From: Aeromicrobium sp. Root495
GTDB lineage: Bacteria; Actinomycetota; Actinomycetes; Propionibacteriales; Nocardioidaceae
DNA length: 52,422 bases
Assembly (NCBI RefSeq): GCF_001426755.1
Contig: NZ_LMFJ01000002.1
Location: 147,977 to 200,398, forward strand
Direction: 5' to 3'
The position numbers and the translations under genes were made by a program. Numbering within the stretch: the stretch's first letter is position 1; the number at the start of each line of letters is the position of its first letter. Below are positions 25,981-34,214 of this stretch, piece by piece. Under the pieces are notes generated by a model that saw only the letters and a list, made by a program, of their open reading frames with translations, searched no databases and was not told the origin of the DNA.

Positions 25981-26370
25981 TTGAGCCGATCCAAGCGCAG
26001 AGGGCACGCCTTGCTTCCCCGATCCCGGGGCGAGGCCGGCGAGCCGTTCCTGCCTGAGATTGGTCAGGTCTACCAGGTCAATACCTACATCTACACGTTC
26101 GGCACCGACCCGGCGCCGGAGCGCCCGGCTCTGGTCTTGAACGTGCCCTCGAAGGACGTTTCGTTCGCGCCCATCCAGATCGTGACTCGAACCTCCCAGG
26201 ACGTCGCCGGTGTCCCCCATCCCGCCGATGACTCGCTCGGGCTCGATAAGGACGGGGTCTTCTCGACGCTCGGCTCCGTAGAGAAACACTTGTGGAGACC
26301 GGGCAACGTCCAACTTCTCGGGTGGCTCCCTGAGCCATACGTCTCGCGCGTGATCGAGCGGTTCTCGTGA
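25981..26370 (+). CDS. MazF/PemK-like protein
   Basis: A 129-residue protein with an ideal AAGGAGGGG site before TTG. After a basic N-terminus the pattern GQVYQVNTYIYTF, RPALVLNVP, FAPIQIVTRTS resembles the SH3-like barrel of MazF/PemK/CcdB proteins, in which RPALV is typical. The C-terminal helix ends RVIERF. It could be an RNase toxin or a non-catalytic SH3-like partner. No antitoxin is adjacent. Its GTGA overlap couples it to the sigma-like gene. The assignment is a family impression from sequence. Confidence 0.5.
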   Translation: MSRSKRRGHALLPRSRGEAGEPFLPEIGQVYQVNTYIYTFGTDPAPERPALVLNVPSKDVSFAPIQIVTRTSQDVAGVPHPADDSLGLDKDGVFSTLGSVEKHLWRPGNVQLLGWLPEPYVSRVIERFS

Positions 26371-27335
26371 CCCCCCGCGAGGAGCTCCGGACGACGGGAC
26401 GGCTGGGCGAGATGGGTGCGCTCCTTCTCTACGAGACCATGCGGCTCGTAGTCCTTGCCTACCGGTTCCCGCCCCCTGACGGTCACGGCTTCTGGACGGA
26501 AGCTGACCTCCAGGCAACCGCCCACGACTTCCTCCAAGGCGAGCGAGGTGCTCGACGCCTGCTCAGCGTCGCCAACAGTTCCGTCGACGACCGCTCCTTC
26601 GCCAATCTGCTTGCCCGCGCTGCGCGCAATTTTCTGCGGGAAGAGGGCCGCCGCACGGAGATCGGAAAACTCATCGTCCGAATCAAGTCGGTGCTACGCG
26701 CGGAGGAAGAGTTCGTCGAGATTCCGCAGTCTGGCGAGGCCCTGTGGACGATCAAGGGCGGTACGACCGCGCCCAGCAGCACGCCGTCCCCTGAGTTGGC
26801 CTCGGTCAGCCACCGGGTTGAGATTGTCGTCCCGAATTGGACGAGCAAGACCAGAGACGCACCTCTGGCAGATCACGACTCCTTCGTTCGACTTATTCGC
26901 GCGGTCCTCGAGGCGGCGGCCGGCAGCCTGCGAGCCGGCGACATCGCACACGCTCTCGCAGCTCGGCTGAACCTTCGACGCCCTCCGCTGACACTGGACC
27001 TCGATGCCGGGGCTGCCTATTCGGAAGTTGCCTCGACGGCGCCAGATCCAGCATCCATCACAGTCTCTTCTATGGCAGCGACGGAGATCTTCAATGCCCT
27101 GAGCGATCGCGAAAGGATCATCGTGCTGACGGCGGACGGGAACGTACGTGACCTGGGTGCCCTCATCGGGACAGGGAAGACGCAAGCAGCACATCTACGT
27201 CAGCGCCTTCTTGACCGGATCGCGAACGAGCTCGAAGACGACGAACAACCCGAGGAGACCGTGAGTGCTCTGGTGGGCCTTTGCGAAAATTGGATGAGAG
27301 ACCGGACAGGAAGCACAGATGCGACGTCAAAGTAG
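26367..27335 (+). CDS. Sigma-factor-like protein
   Basis: A 322-residue protein coupled to the MazF-like gene by GTGA. Residues 240-290 look like sigma region 4: FNALSDRERIIVLTADG, then DLGALIGTGKTQAAHLRQRL, a helix-turn-helix ending as in sigma factors. Residues 15-115 are helical and may be a diverged sigma-2. It is longer than an ECF sigma because of a loop at 120-165. Support comes from context: the next gene starts with an anti-sigma zinc motif, and three ECF-type promoters flank the genes here. Function as a dedicated sigma is inference. Confidence 0.6.
   Translation: MTPREELRTTGRLGEMGALLLYETMRLVVLAYRFPPPDGHGFWTEADLQATAHDFLQGERGARRLLSVANSSVDDRSFANLLARAARNFLREEGRRTEIGKLIVRIKSVLRAEEEFVEIPQSGEALWTIKGGTTAPSSTPSPELASVSHRVEIVVPNWTSKTRDAPLADHDSFVRLIRAVLEAAAGSLRAGDIAHALAARLNLRRPPLTLDLDAGAAYSEVASTAPDPASITVSSMAATEIFNALSDRERIIVLTADGNVRDLGALIGTGKTQAAHLRQRLLDRIANELEDDEQPEETVSALVGLCENWMRDRTGSTDATSK
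27301..27328 (+). promoter_or_regulatory. ECF-type promoter copy 2 (before the anti-sigma-like gene)
   Basis: ACCGGACA-N13-CGACGTC with GGAC at 27304-27307, CGTC at 27325-27328 and a 17-base spacer. It lies inside the last codons of the sigma-like gene, 34 bp before the next start. Geometry is identical to the copies at 25920 and 30567. A separate transcript for anti-sigma and ATPase is implied. Confidence 0.7.
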
Positions 27336-27361
27336 ATACGTATCGATAGAAGAGAGGTGAG

Positions 27362-28744
27362 ATGCCCATGAACGACCATCTGTCTCTGATGCAACTTCGT
27401 AACAACTTGCGCGGCGAAGTGGATCCGTCCGTTAGTGATCACCTAGAAGCATGCCTCGCTTGTCGCGTTCGGTACTCGCGCATTGCCCAAGTCGACAACT
27501 TCCCGGCTCCCGCAGCAGCAACCGTCCAAGCGATCGTCGATGCCTCAAGCGTCGTTCCTGGAATCCGCGAGCTGACGGCGGCTACCGCAACCGGATCGCC
27601 GGAGGCCGGCGAGTTGTGGAGAGTGGGGCGTGACGAGGCACTGCTCGTCTGGGTCAGAAAGAACTTCCATGACGGAGCCGTCGACGTCATCCCCGTCGTT
27701 CTAGACGTCGAACTCGCCGACGAACAGACGGTCCTTGTGCCGGCGTCCGAGTCGCCCCTGCGCACAGACCTTGCCGCAACCACGGCCCTGAGGGCCCACC
27801 TCCACCCTGAGGCATTCATTGACCGGATTGGGATGATGGACATCGCCTCTGACGTAGAGGATGTGCTCGCCGCCCAACGGGCAGGACAGCAAAGTTCAGT
27901 CTCAGTTGGTCCGAAGATTCAGTCCGAGGATGACGAGCGACTCGAGTACCGGCAGGCCCTCCGGGATCTCATCGCTGAGCTCACGCCGAGCGCCTGGACG
28001 GCAACCACCGATTCCGCAGCCTCTCACTCACGATCTGACGATCTCGCGAAGGTCCCAGAATTCGATCACCTTCGGTTCGAGCGAGAGGTTTCGGAACGCC
28101 TGCCATCCTCCAACCCCATCCGAGTCGATGACGGAAACTTTGACCTCGGAGCGGGAATGGTTCTGACGCCGTTTTACAAGGTGGCCTACCTCGACACCGC
28201 CGTCCTCATAGTCGTAGTGGAATCGCTCTCTGCCGCGCATGACCGTCTCACCGATCTTGCCTCGGCATGCAGGCGAGCCGTCCGTTCATCTCCAGACGTC
28301 GACGCCGTCTGCGTCACCGAACCGACCGACGACTGGGAGAGTTTGCTGTTCAGCAGGGCCTCCTTGCGAGGCGCCCTTGAACTGCCATCGGGTCTCAGAG
28401 CCGGCCCAGTTCCTGTCCTCGTCGGACTCGGACTCCTCGATACGCTTTGGAAGCACCTGGAAGGGAGCGTCTCGGCCTGGGAGGCCACTGACGACGCGCC
28501 TGCAGGGCTCGGATCAATTGACATTGCCTCCATCGCCGCCCGCCACGCTCACGACTCGATTGGAAAGGTCGAAACCCAAGGTCGGCGCGCCTTGCAAGAA
28601 GCGAAGAAGAAGTCCTGGACGAACCTTCACCCGGAACTGTCAGACCAAGTGACGCGATTCGTCGCCGCGGTTACGGGCTCCACGTCTCCATCAGAAGCAC
28701 TGTCCACTTTCGAGCGAGAGACCCGCTGTGATCAAGACTCTTAA
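27362..28744 (+). CDS. Anti-sigma-like protein with N-terminal zinc finger
   Basis: A 460-residue protein. The N-terminus carries H27-x3-C31-x2-C34, the conserved core of zinc-binding anti-sigma (ZAS) domains. No transmembrane segment follows, so it is cytosolic, unlike most ZAS proteins. The remaining ~400 residues form one or two unknown alpha/beta domains, which may sense a signal and release the sigma-like protein. A GAGAGG site precedes ATG 27362; ATG 27368 is also possible. Its end overlaps the ATPase start by 17 bases. Specific sensing of phage or DNA damage is inference. Confidence 0.65.
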   Translation: MPMNDHLSLMQLRNNLRGEVDPSVSDHLEACLACRVRYSRIAQVDNFPAPAAATVQAIVDASSVVPGIRELTAATATGSPEAGELWRVGRDEALLVWVRKNFHDGAVDVIPVVLDVELADEQTVLVPASESPLRTDLAATTALRAHLHPEAFIDRIGMMDIASDVEDVLAAQRAGQQSSVSVGPKIQSEDDERLEYRQALRDLIAELTPSAWTATTDSAASHSRSDDLAKVPEFDHLRFEREVSERLPSSNPIRVDDGNFDLGAGMVLTPFYKVAYLDTAVLIVVVESLSAAHDRLTDLASACRRAVRSSPDVDAVCVTEPTDDWESLLFSRASLRGALELPSGLRAGPVPVLVGLGLLDTLWKHLEGSVSAWEATDDAPAGLGSIDIASIAARHAHDSIGKVETQGRRALQEAKKKSWTNLHPELSDQVTRFVAAVTGSTSPSEALSTFERETRCDQDS

Positions 28745-30530
28745 GCTGCGCAACTGGCGTAACTACCAGGACGTGTCTTTGAGCCTGAGCAGCGGCACGA
28801 CGTTTGTCGTTGCGTCGAACGGTGTCGGCAAGACCTCCCTGGTTGAGGCTGCAAGATGGGCACTCTTCGGGGCCCTCCCACAGTCGGGCTCCCCTGTTCG
28901 GGTGGGCGAGGAACATGCCAGCGCGGTCGTCGAGCTGGTACTTCCAACCGGTCAGAATGTGATGGTCGAACGCGTGGCGACCACTAAGCGCACGCGGACC
29001 GCCATCGCCCCGACCGTCCATGTGGACGGGGAGCCCGTGGACGAAAGTACGTTCAGCGCTCTCCTGCGAAAGGCGTACAGAACCGAACCCGGATTCCTTG
29101 CCAGGCTCGCGATGCCCGCGGCAGTGCGCGGCGAAGAAACCCCAACAGGGCTGGGTCTGGAACATCACCTTGGGCAGTACTTCGGCGTCGAGGGACTCCA
29201 TGACGCGATCAGACTGCTAAACGCTGAAATCAAGAGCGTCGAGAAGCAAGTCCGGCAGATCAAGAACGCAAACTCGGCGAGCGCCGACCGTCTGGCTGAT
29301 CTGGCGAACGCGACCACGGTGACCGCCGCAAGGGTTGCCGACATGGCGACCAGACACTCGACTGCAAAGGACGAACACGACCAGATCGAGGAACTCGTCC
29401 GCTCTGAAGTCGAGCGTGCCGGGTGGAGATCCCGACACGACCGATGGCTGACGGAGTCTGAGGCTGTTGTTGCTGACGCAAGACAATCCCTCGGAGAGGG
29501 CATCAGCCTGCCCAATTTTGAGGAGGTTCTCGAGTCACTTCGCGAACAGTCCGCGCAGGAAGTCGAGAGAGCTCGCATCAAGATTGCCGTCCTCGAATCG
29601 CGGACGGAAGCCATCCTTAACAACCAGTCACGGCTCAACGAAACCCACGATCAAGACTGCCCGGTCTGCCGGCGTCCCCTGGACGAGGACACCGTAACCC
29701 TCGCCCACCGAACAAACGCCGACGAACTCGGAGCACTAACTACCGAGATCGAGATCGAACGGGTCGCCTTGGCCACCGCCACGGAAGAACACCAGCGTCT
29801 GCTGACACTCATTCAAAGGTGGAGGCAGATCCCAGCACCCGGGCCGGAGCCGGCCCCGGCAAGTTCTCCGGTACCCAGTTCGACGGACCGAGAAGAGTCA
29901 CGGGCCAAGGTCAACGAGGCTCTCGAGGAGCTCATCGAAGCAAGGACTGCGCAGGCGGACGCCCAGCGTCAGCTCGATGAGGCCCGCGAAGCCGACGACG
30001 CCATGAAGCAGCTCCAGGACCTGTTCAGGACTGAGGCCAGTCTTCGAGTGGCACTTCAGACAACAGAAGCGACGCTCGCAGAACTCCTCGCGCAAACGAT
30101 CGCGCCACTCGCCGTGGAAGTTGACCAACGCTGGAAGGCGCTCTTCCCCGACCGCGGAAACCTCACGACACGCGCCGACGGAACCATTACACGGAGTGTC
30201 AACGGCCACGACCTTCCTTACGATGCGTTCAGCACTGGAGAAAGCATGGGGGCAACGATCGTTCTCAAGTTGCTCGTCGCCCAGATGGCAACATCAGCGG
30301 ACTTCTGCTGGTTCGACGAGCCACTCGAACATCTCGATCCGAACGTGCGCCGTCAGGTTGCGAACATTCTCGCCCGGGCATCAGACGGCACCGGTCAACT
30401 TGGTCAGGTCGTAGTCACGACCTACGAGGAACCCCTTGCTCGACTTCTCCACGAGAGAAGCCCCCAGCGGGTCCACCTCATCGACGTCAGACAAGCCGAA
30501 TCCGTCCCATCGACACCGCCTGCCGTCTGA
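28728..30530 (+). CDS. Rad50/SMC-like ATPase with zinc hook
   Basis: A 600-residue ABC-type ATPase. Walker A ASNGVGKTS is at 29-37. It has a coiled-coil arm at about 165-450, a zinc-hook CPVC (C311, C314) at the turn, the ABC signature STGES (502-506) and Walker B FCWFDE (D530, E531). This is the architecture of Rad50, SbcC or RecF-type SMC proteins that bind DNA ends and control a nuclease. No Mre11-like partner is encoded next to it, so it may use a host nuclease or act in sensing. Start is a GTG inside the end of the anti-sigma-like gene. Confidence 0.88.
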   Translation: MIKTLKLRNWRNYQDVSLSLSSGTTFVVASNGVGKTSLVEAARWALFGALPQSGSPVRVGEEHASAVVELVLPTGQNVMVERVATTKRTRTAIAPTVHVDGEPVDESTFSALLRKAYRTEPGFLARLAMPAAVRGEETPTGLGLEHHLGQYFGVEGLHDAIRLLNAEIKSVEKQVRQIKNANSASADRLADLANATTVTAARVADMATRHSTAKDEHDQIEELVRSEVERAGWRSRHDRWLTESEAVVADARQSLGEGISLPNFEEVLESLREQSAQEVERARIKIAVLESRTEAILNNQSRLNETHDQDCPVCRRPLDEDTVTLAHRTNADELGALTTEIEIERVALATATEEHQRLLTLIQRWRQIPAPGPEPAPASSPVPSSTDREESRAKVNEALEELIEARTAQADAQRQLDEAREADDAMKQLQDLFRTEASLRVALQTTEATLAELLAQTIAPLAVEVDQRWKALFPDRGNLTTRADGTITRSVNGHDLPYDAFSTGESMGATIVLKLLVAQMATSADFCWFDEPLEHLDPNVRRQVANILARASDGTGQLGQVVVTTYEEPLARLLHERSPQRVHLIDVRQAESVPSTPPAV

Positions 30531-30566
30531 TACTCCGTCGAGGCCATCCGTCGAGGTTCTACTTCA

Positions 30567-30594
30567 ACCGGACAAACCGCCGCGGTTCGACGTC
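30567..30594 (+). promoter_or_regulatory. ECF-type promoter copy 3 (before the ubiquitin-like gene)
   Basis: ACCGGACA-N13-CGACGTC, with GGAC at 30570-30573, CGTC at 30591-30594 and a 17-base spacer. It lies 43 bases before the ATG of the ubiquitin-like gene and shares 26 of 31 bases with copy 1 over 25920-25950. It would drive the ubiquitin-like, E1-like and DUF6527 genes. Confidence 0.75.
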
Positions 30595-30637
30595 CTTCCA
30601 TGTTGTAGGGGAAAGCCCCCGACGAAGGAGTTACACC

Positions 30638-30892
30638 ATGGAAACCGAAAAGAAGAAGTCCACGACGCTGATGATCAACGGGCGTGCCCGGGAGTGGAAC
30701 GACAAGGAGATCTCTTTCGAGGAGCTGGTCGGTCTCGCCTACCCGAACCCCCCGCAGGGAAGCAACATCGAGTACACCATCACCTTCCGCCGCGGCAATG
30801 GAAACAAGCCCGAGGGTTCGCTCAAGGCCGGCCAGTCCGTCAAGGTCAAGGAAGGCATGATCTTCGATGTCACTCCCACTGATCTCTCGTAG
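30638..30892 (+). CDS. Multiubiquitin-type ubiquitin-like protein
   Basis: An 84-residue single-domain protein with a GAAGGAG site. The pattern LMINGRAREWNDKEISFEEL, YTITFRRG and GSLKAGQSVKVKEGMIFDV matches my recollection of the bacterial multiubiquitin (Multi_ubiq) family, a beta-grasp fold related to ubiquitin. It ends in TPTDLS and has no C-terminal Gly-Gly, so conjugation would need another C-terminal residue or processing. It overlaps the E1-like gene by 26 bases. The expected role is as the protein modifier of the module. Confidence 0.88.
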   Translation: METEKKKSTTLMINGRAREWNDKEISFEELVGLAYPNPPQGSNIEYTITFRRGNGNKPEGSLKAGQSVKVKEGMIFDVTPTDLS

Positions 30893-32051
30893 TCCCGACC
30901 TCGAGAGCCTGCACCTCGACGGTTACGCCATCGAGGTGGTCCACGGCTACCTCGTCGTTCGGAGCGTTCCGTATCTGGACAAGGACCTGTCAGTTCGCTA
31001 CGGAACCCTCTGCTGCGCGCTCGAACTCGCTGGGGACCGGACTGCGCAACCGACCGACCACACGATGCTGTTCGAAGGCGACCTGCCCCACCGTTCGGAC
31101 GGCAGCGCCCTGAACATCCTGGCTGGCAGCAATCGGCAGAACCCAGTGCAGGGCGTCTGGGCCGACCATCACTTCTCTCGCAAACCCACCGACAACGACC
31201 AGCGGTACCGCGACTACGCACACAAGGTGGCTACCTACGTGACGATCCTGGAGCGTGAAGCTCAGGCCGTCGACCCAGAGGTGACCGCCAGGTCGAACAC
31301 CCCTGTTCCGGTACCGGAAGGTGAGGAGTCTGTCTTCGTCTACGCCGACACCGCGTCCTCACGAGCCGGCATTGGACCCACGTCCGCCAAACTCTCAGTC
31401 GGCGCAGTCTCGATCATCGGACTGGGAGGTAGCGGAAGCTACGTGTTGGACCTGATTGCGAAGACCCCCGTCTCGGAGATTCATCTCTTCGACGGGGACC
31501 GATTCCTTCAGCACAACGCATTCCGCGCCCCCGGAGCGCCCAGTCTCAAGGATCTCGAGCGCATCCCCAGCAAGGTGGAGCATTTCGATCGCATCTACTC
31601 CAACATGCACACCGGGATCCATCCGCACCCTTATCGGGTTGACGGCACCAACATTGGTGAGCTCTCGACGATGTCAATGGTCTTCGTCGCAGTCGACGAC
31701 GGGCAAGCAAGGCGAGAGATCTGCACAGGGCTCGAGCAACTAGGAGTCAGTTTCATCGACGTTGGCATGGGACTCTACGAAGCCGACAGCTCGCTGGGCG
31801 GTCAGGTACGCGTAACGACCAGCATCGAGGCGAGCAGGGATCTGGCGCGCGACCGTCTCCCCTTCGGCGACCGCGACCCGAACAACGAGTACAGGTCGAA
31901 CATTCAAATCGCAGACCTCAACTGCCTCGCAGCCACACTGGCCGTCATCAAATGGAAGAAGTTGGTCGGCTTTTACCAAGACACTGACGCCGAGACAAAC
32001 GCCCTCTACGCGGTGGGTGGCAACTGCCTCATCAACGAGGACCACATGTGA
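30867..32051 (+). CDS. E1/ThiF-like adenylyltransferase with N-terminal extra domain
   Basis: A 394-residue protein. The C-terminal half is a ThiF/E1 adenylation domain: glycine loop GLGGSG (185-190), D209/D211 in FDGD, N217 and R220 in QHNAFR, K236, and the acidic pair D277-D278. The N-terminal ~150 residues resemble the DUF6791 domain found with bacterial ubiquitin-like systems. Candidate catalytic cysteines are C286, C353 and C387; none is clearly conserved. It would adenylate the ubiquitin-like C-terminus. No E2 or JAB protease is encoded nearby, and the N-terminal domain may fill the E2 role. Confidence 0.82.
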   Translation: MSLPLISRSPDLESLHLDGYAIEVVHGYLVVRSVPYLDKDLSVRYGTLCCALELAGDRTAQPTDHTMLFEGDLPHRSDGSALNILAGSNRQNPVQGVWADHHFSRKPTDNDQRYRDYAHKVATYVTILEREAQAVDPEVTARSNTPVPVPEGEESVFVYADTASSRAGIGPTSAKLSVGAVSIIGLGGSGSYVLDLIAKTPVSEIHLFDGDRFLQHNAFRAPGAPSLKDLERIPSKVEHFDRIYSNMHTGIHPHPYRVDGTNIGELSTMSMVFVAVDDGQARREICTGLEQLGVSFIDVGMGLYEADSSLGGQVRVTTSIEASRDLARDRLPFGDRDPNNEYRSNIQIADLNCLAATLAVIKWKKLVGFYQDTDAETNALYAVGGNCLINEDHM

Positions 32052-32479
32052 AGCGCAATCGCTACGTACATCAATTCGCCGAGCTCATTCCCGAGCACCT
32101 CGAGCAAGGCGTTCTCTACGTTTCCCTCACGTATTCAACGACCGTCCACCTGTGCATGTGTGGATGCGGACACGAGGTCACCAACCCGCTCTCACCACAG
32201 CAATGGAAGCTGATCTTCGATGGTCGTCAAGTCTCACTCACCCCCTCCGTTGGCAGCTGGGGCTTCGACTGCGAGTCGCACTATTGGCTTGAGAACGGCG
32301 AGGTCGAGTGGGCGCCAGCTTGGTCGCGCAAGCGCATCGCTGCGGGCAGGGAAGCAACCCGAAGGCGCATTAAAGAGGCCATCGACGATCCGCCTCGACG
32401 CCAGCCTGAACCGGATTCGAACACAGCGAAGAAGTCGCTGTGGGCCCGCACCAGGTCCGCGGTCGGGCGTCGAACTTGA
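32048..32479 (+). CDS. DUF6527-type zinc protein of ubiquitin-like systems
   Basis: A 143-residue protein coupled by ATGA to the E1-like gene. CMCGCGH (C36, C38, C40, H42), then SLTPSVGSWGF and C75-ESH78YWLENGEVEW give the zinc-binding pattern of DUF6527 proteins, known to me as partners of multiubiquitin and ThiF genes and proposed to be peptidases. It could process or remove the ubiquitin-like protein. The C-terminal 50 residues are basic and low in order. It is the last gene of the module and converges on the EEP nuclease gene. Confidence 0.78.
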   Translation: MKRNRYVHQFAELIPEHLEQGVLYVSLTYSTTVHLCMCGCGHEVTNPLSPQQWKLIFDGRQVSLTPSVGSWGFDCESHYWLENGEVEWAPAWSRKRIAAGREATRRRIKEAIDDPPRRQPEPDSNTAKKSLWARTRSAVGRRT

Positions 32480-32552
32480 GCTCCATCGCCGTCGATCAGC
32501 GGGTCCCAATCAGTGGGTCTTCCGGCGGCCACGGTTTGGATGAACCCGCCTC

Positions 32553-34202
32553 CTAGTTGGCCTGCGAGAACCAGAGGTTCGCGGAGATCATGTTGTGGTC
32601 CGAGGGAAATCCACTCTGGAAGCATCCTCGATCGAATCGGTATTTCAGCATGCTCCAACCGGTGACAGCGATGCGGTCGGATGTGAAGATCCCGTCGACC
32701 TTGACCCCGTTGACGTGCGGCGGGCACCGAACGAGCCCGTTGCGTGAGTTGTATAGGTCCAATGAACGGCCGGGCTTGAAGAATTCCGTATCGGACATCG
32801 ACTTGGAGAGTTGCTGGCGCACAGCGGTCCTCTTCTCCGCTGAGGTTGCGAGGTAGAAGTCGCCGAGGAATATGGTGGGGATGTCTGGGGCGTTCACGTC
32901 CGCTTTGACGTGGTCGGCCAATGCGAGCGCCGCCCGGATCTGTTTTTTCCTGTCGACCTCCGACAGGTTCGGGGGAATGTGGAGGTTCACAGCAACGAGC
33001 CTCGGCTCCGGCTGGTAGTCGTCGGAGGGCTCCGTTGGGACGCCCTTGAGGTCGAATGCCTGCGCAATTGCTGTCGTCTCGCCTGCGTCGGGGTACTGCC
33101 GGGGTGAACCCACAACGGTGATGTCGCGAAACTTATAGAGGAAGTGCGTGCCCGCGAGAGAGCCGCTCGCCGTCTCCCACTGCGAACCGAGCTTGTCCAT
33201 CAGTGTTGGCAGCATCTTGCCGTTGACAGTCAACGTCTCCTGAACGGCCACGAGAGCCGCGCGCGATCTGGCGATCTCGGCCGCGACGCGGGCAGCGCGG
33301 TGTTTAGTCCATGAGACCTTGTTTGCTCGGTATATCTGAGTGTTGTAGGTGCCCACCCGCAGCACATCTCCCAAGCATTCGGGAGTTGTGAAGCGAACTG
33401 GTTGTGTCCACCGAGACCTGCGATCAACGCTCCTTGCCTGTACGGCCACCGAGTACGTCGTCTTCGCCCTCAACGATGCGACGGACAGTGAATCCGCGGG
33501 CTCAAACCCTGCGTACTTTGCCACTGGGCCGGTGGTCGCATTGGCGCTGACCACGGCGACTCGAGCAACCATCCCTCGGGATTGGTCTGGCTTGCTTCCG
33601 GGGGCCCAGCGGGCAGTGAAACCCTTACAAGTGGGAGTGACGACCAGCGCGCCGAGGGTCGCTGGGTCCTCAGGCTGCAGCGCGGTCGTCACAAGCGTCG
33701 ATTTAGTGGTGTCGCCGTCATGCGGGCCACCAAGGATGGTTGCGTGGACCCGGGCCCAGATCTGAGCACCGTACCCGTATCTCGTTGGCTGGCGGACTTT
33801 AAATATTGCTTCCAGCCTGGCGCCGCTTCCTGCAGTCGCTCGTCTGGGGATCTTACTTTCGTAGTTGCTGTCACGTCCGACTTCCTTGTTACCGGCCACA
33901 GCGACGCGGTAGGCAACCTTTGCGCCATTGCGGGTTACGGCCGGCGCGAAGCTGACGGAGATCCTGGTGGCTGTTGATTTGACGCCCAGCGAGGAAGGCC
34001 CCCGAGTGAACGGGCTGCCAGCAGTCGCCGAACTCGCCAGCATCATGTGCGCGCAGGTCAGAGCCAGAACTATGGTGAACAGTGGTGCCGTCTTGACGAT
34101 CTTCCGGTGCGTGCCTGGCGACTTGACGGTCCGCGAACGGTCGCCGTCCACTCGAGAGATTGCTCTGTCGCCTAGGATTCTGTGCCGCAGCCTGTCACGC
34201 AT
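32553..34202 (-). CDS. Secreted EEP-fold nuclease/phosphatase with fibronectin-like domains
   Basis: A 549-residue protein. Signal segment near residues 37-62 (PLFTIVLALTCAHMMLASSATA). Two fibronectin type III-like domains follow at about 70-275. The C-terminal endonuclease/exonuclease/phosphatase domain has VGTYNTQIY, VAVQET, IFLGDF and PSDHNMI, which carry the Asn, Glu, Asp and Asp-His metal and catalytic residues of DNase I-like enzymes. The catalytic set looks complete. It begins 12 bp after the zinc-ribbon gene. A secreted nuclease or phosphodiesterase acting on extracellular DNA or lipids is inferred. Confidence 0.82.
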   Translation of the reverse strand: MRDRLRHRILGDRAISRVDGDRSRTVKSPGTHRKIVKTAPLFTIVLALTCAHMMLASSATAGSPFTRGPSSLGVKSTATRISVSFAPAVTRNGAKVAYRVAVAGNKEVGRDSNYESKIPRRATAGSGARLEAIFKVRQPTRYGYGAQIWARVHATILGGPHDGDTTKSTLVTTALQPEDPATLGALVVTPTCKGFTARWAPGSKPDQSRGMVARVAVVSANATTGPVAKYAGFEPADSLSVASLRAKTTYSVAVQARSVDRRSRWTQPVRFTTPECLGDVLRVGTYNTQIYRANKVSWTKHRAARVAAEIARSRAALVAVQETLTVNGKMLPTLMDKLGSQWETASGSLAGTHFLYKFRDITVVGSPRQYPDAGETTAIAQAFDLKGVPTEPSDDYQPEPRLVAVNLHIPPNLSEVDRKKQIRAALALADHVKADVNAPDIPTIFLGDFYLATSAEKRTAVRQQLSKSMSDTEFFKPGRSLDLYNSRNGLVRCPPHVNGVKVDGIFTSDRIAVTGWSMLKYRFDRGCFQSGFPSDHNMISANLWFSQAN

Positions 34203-34214
34203 GGTCTTCGCGCC

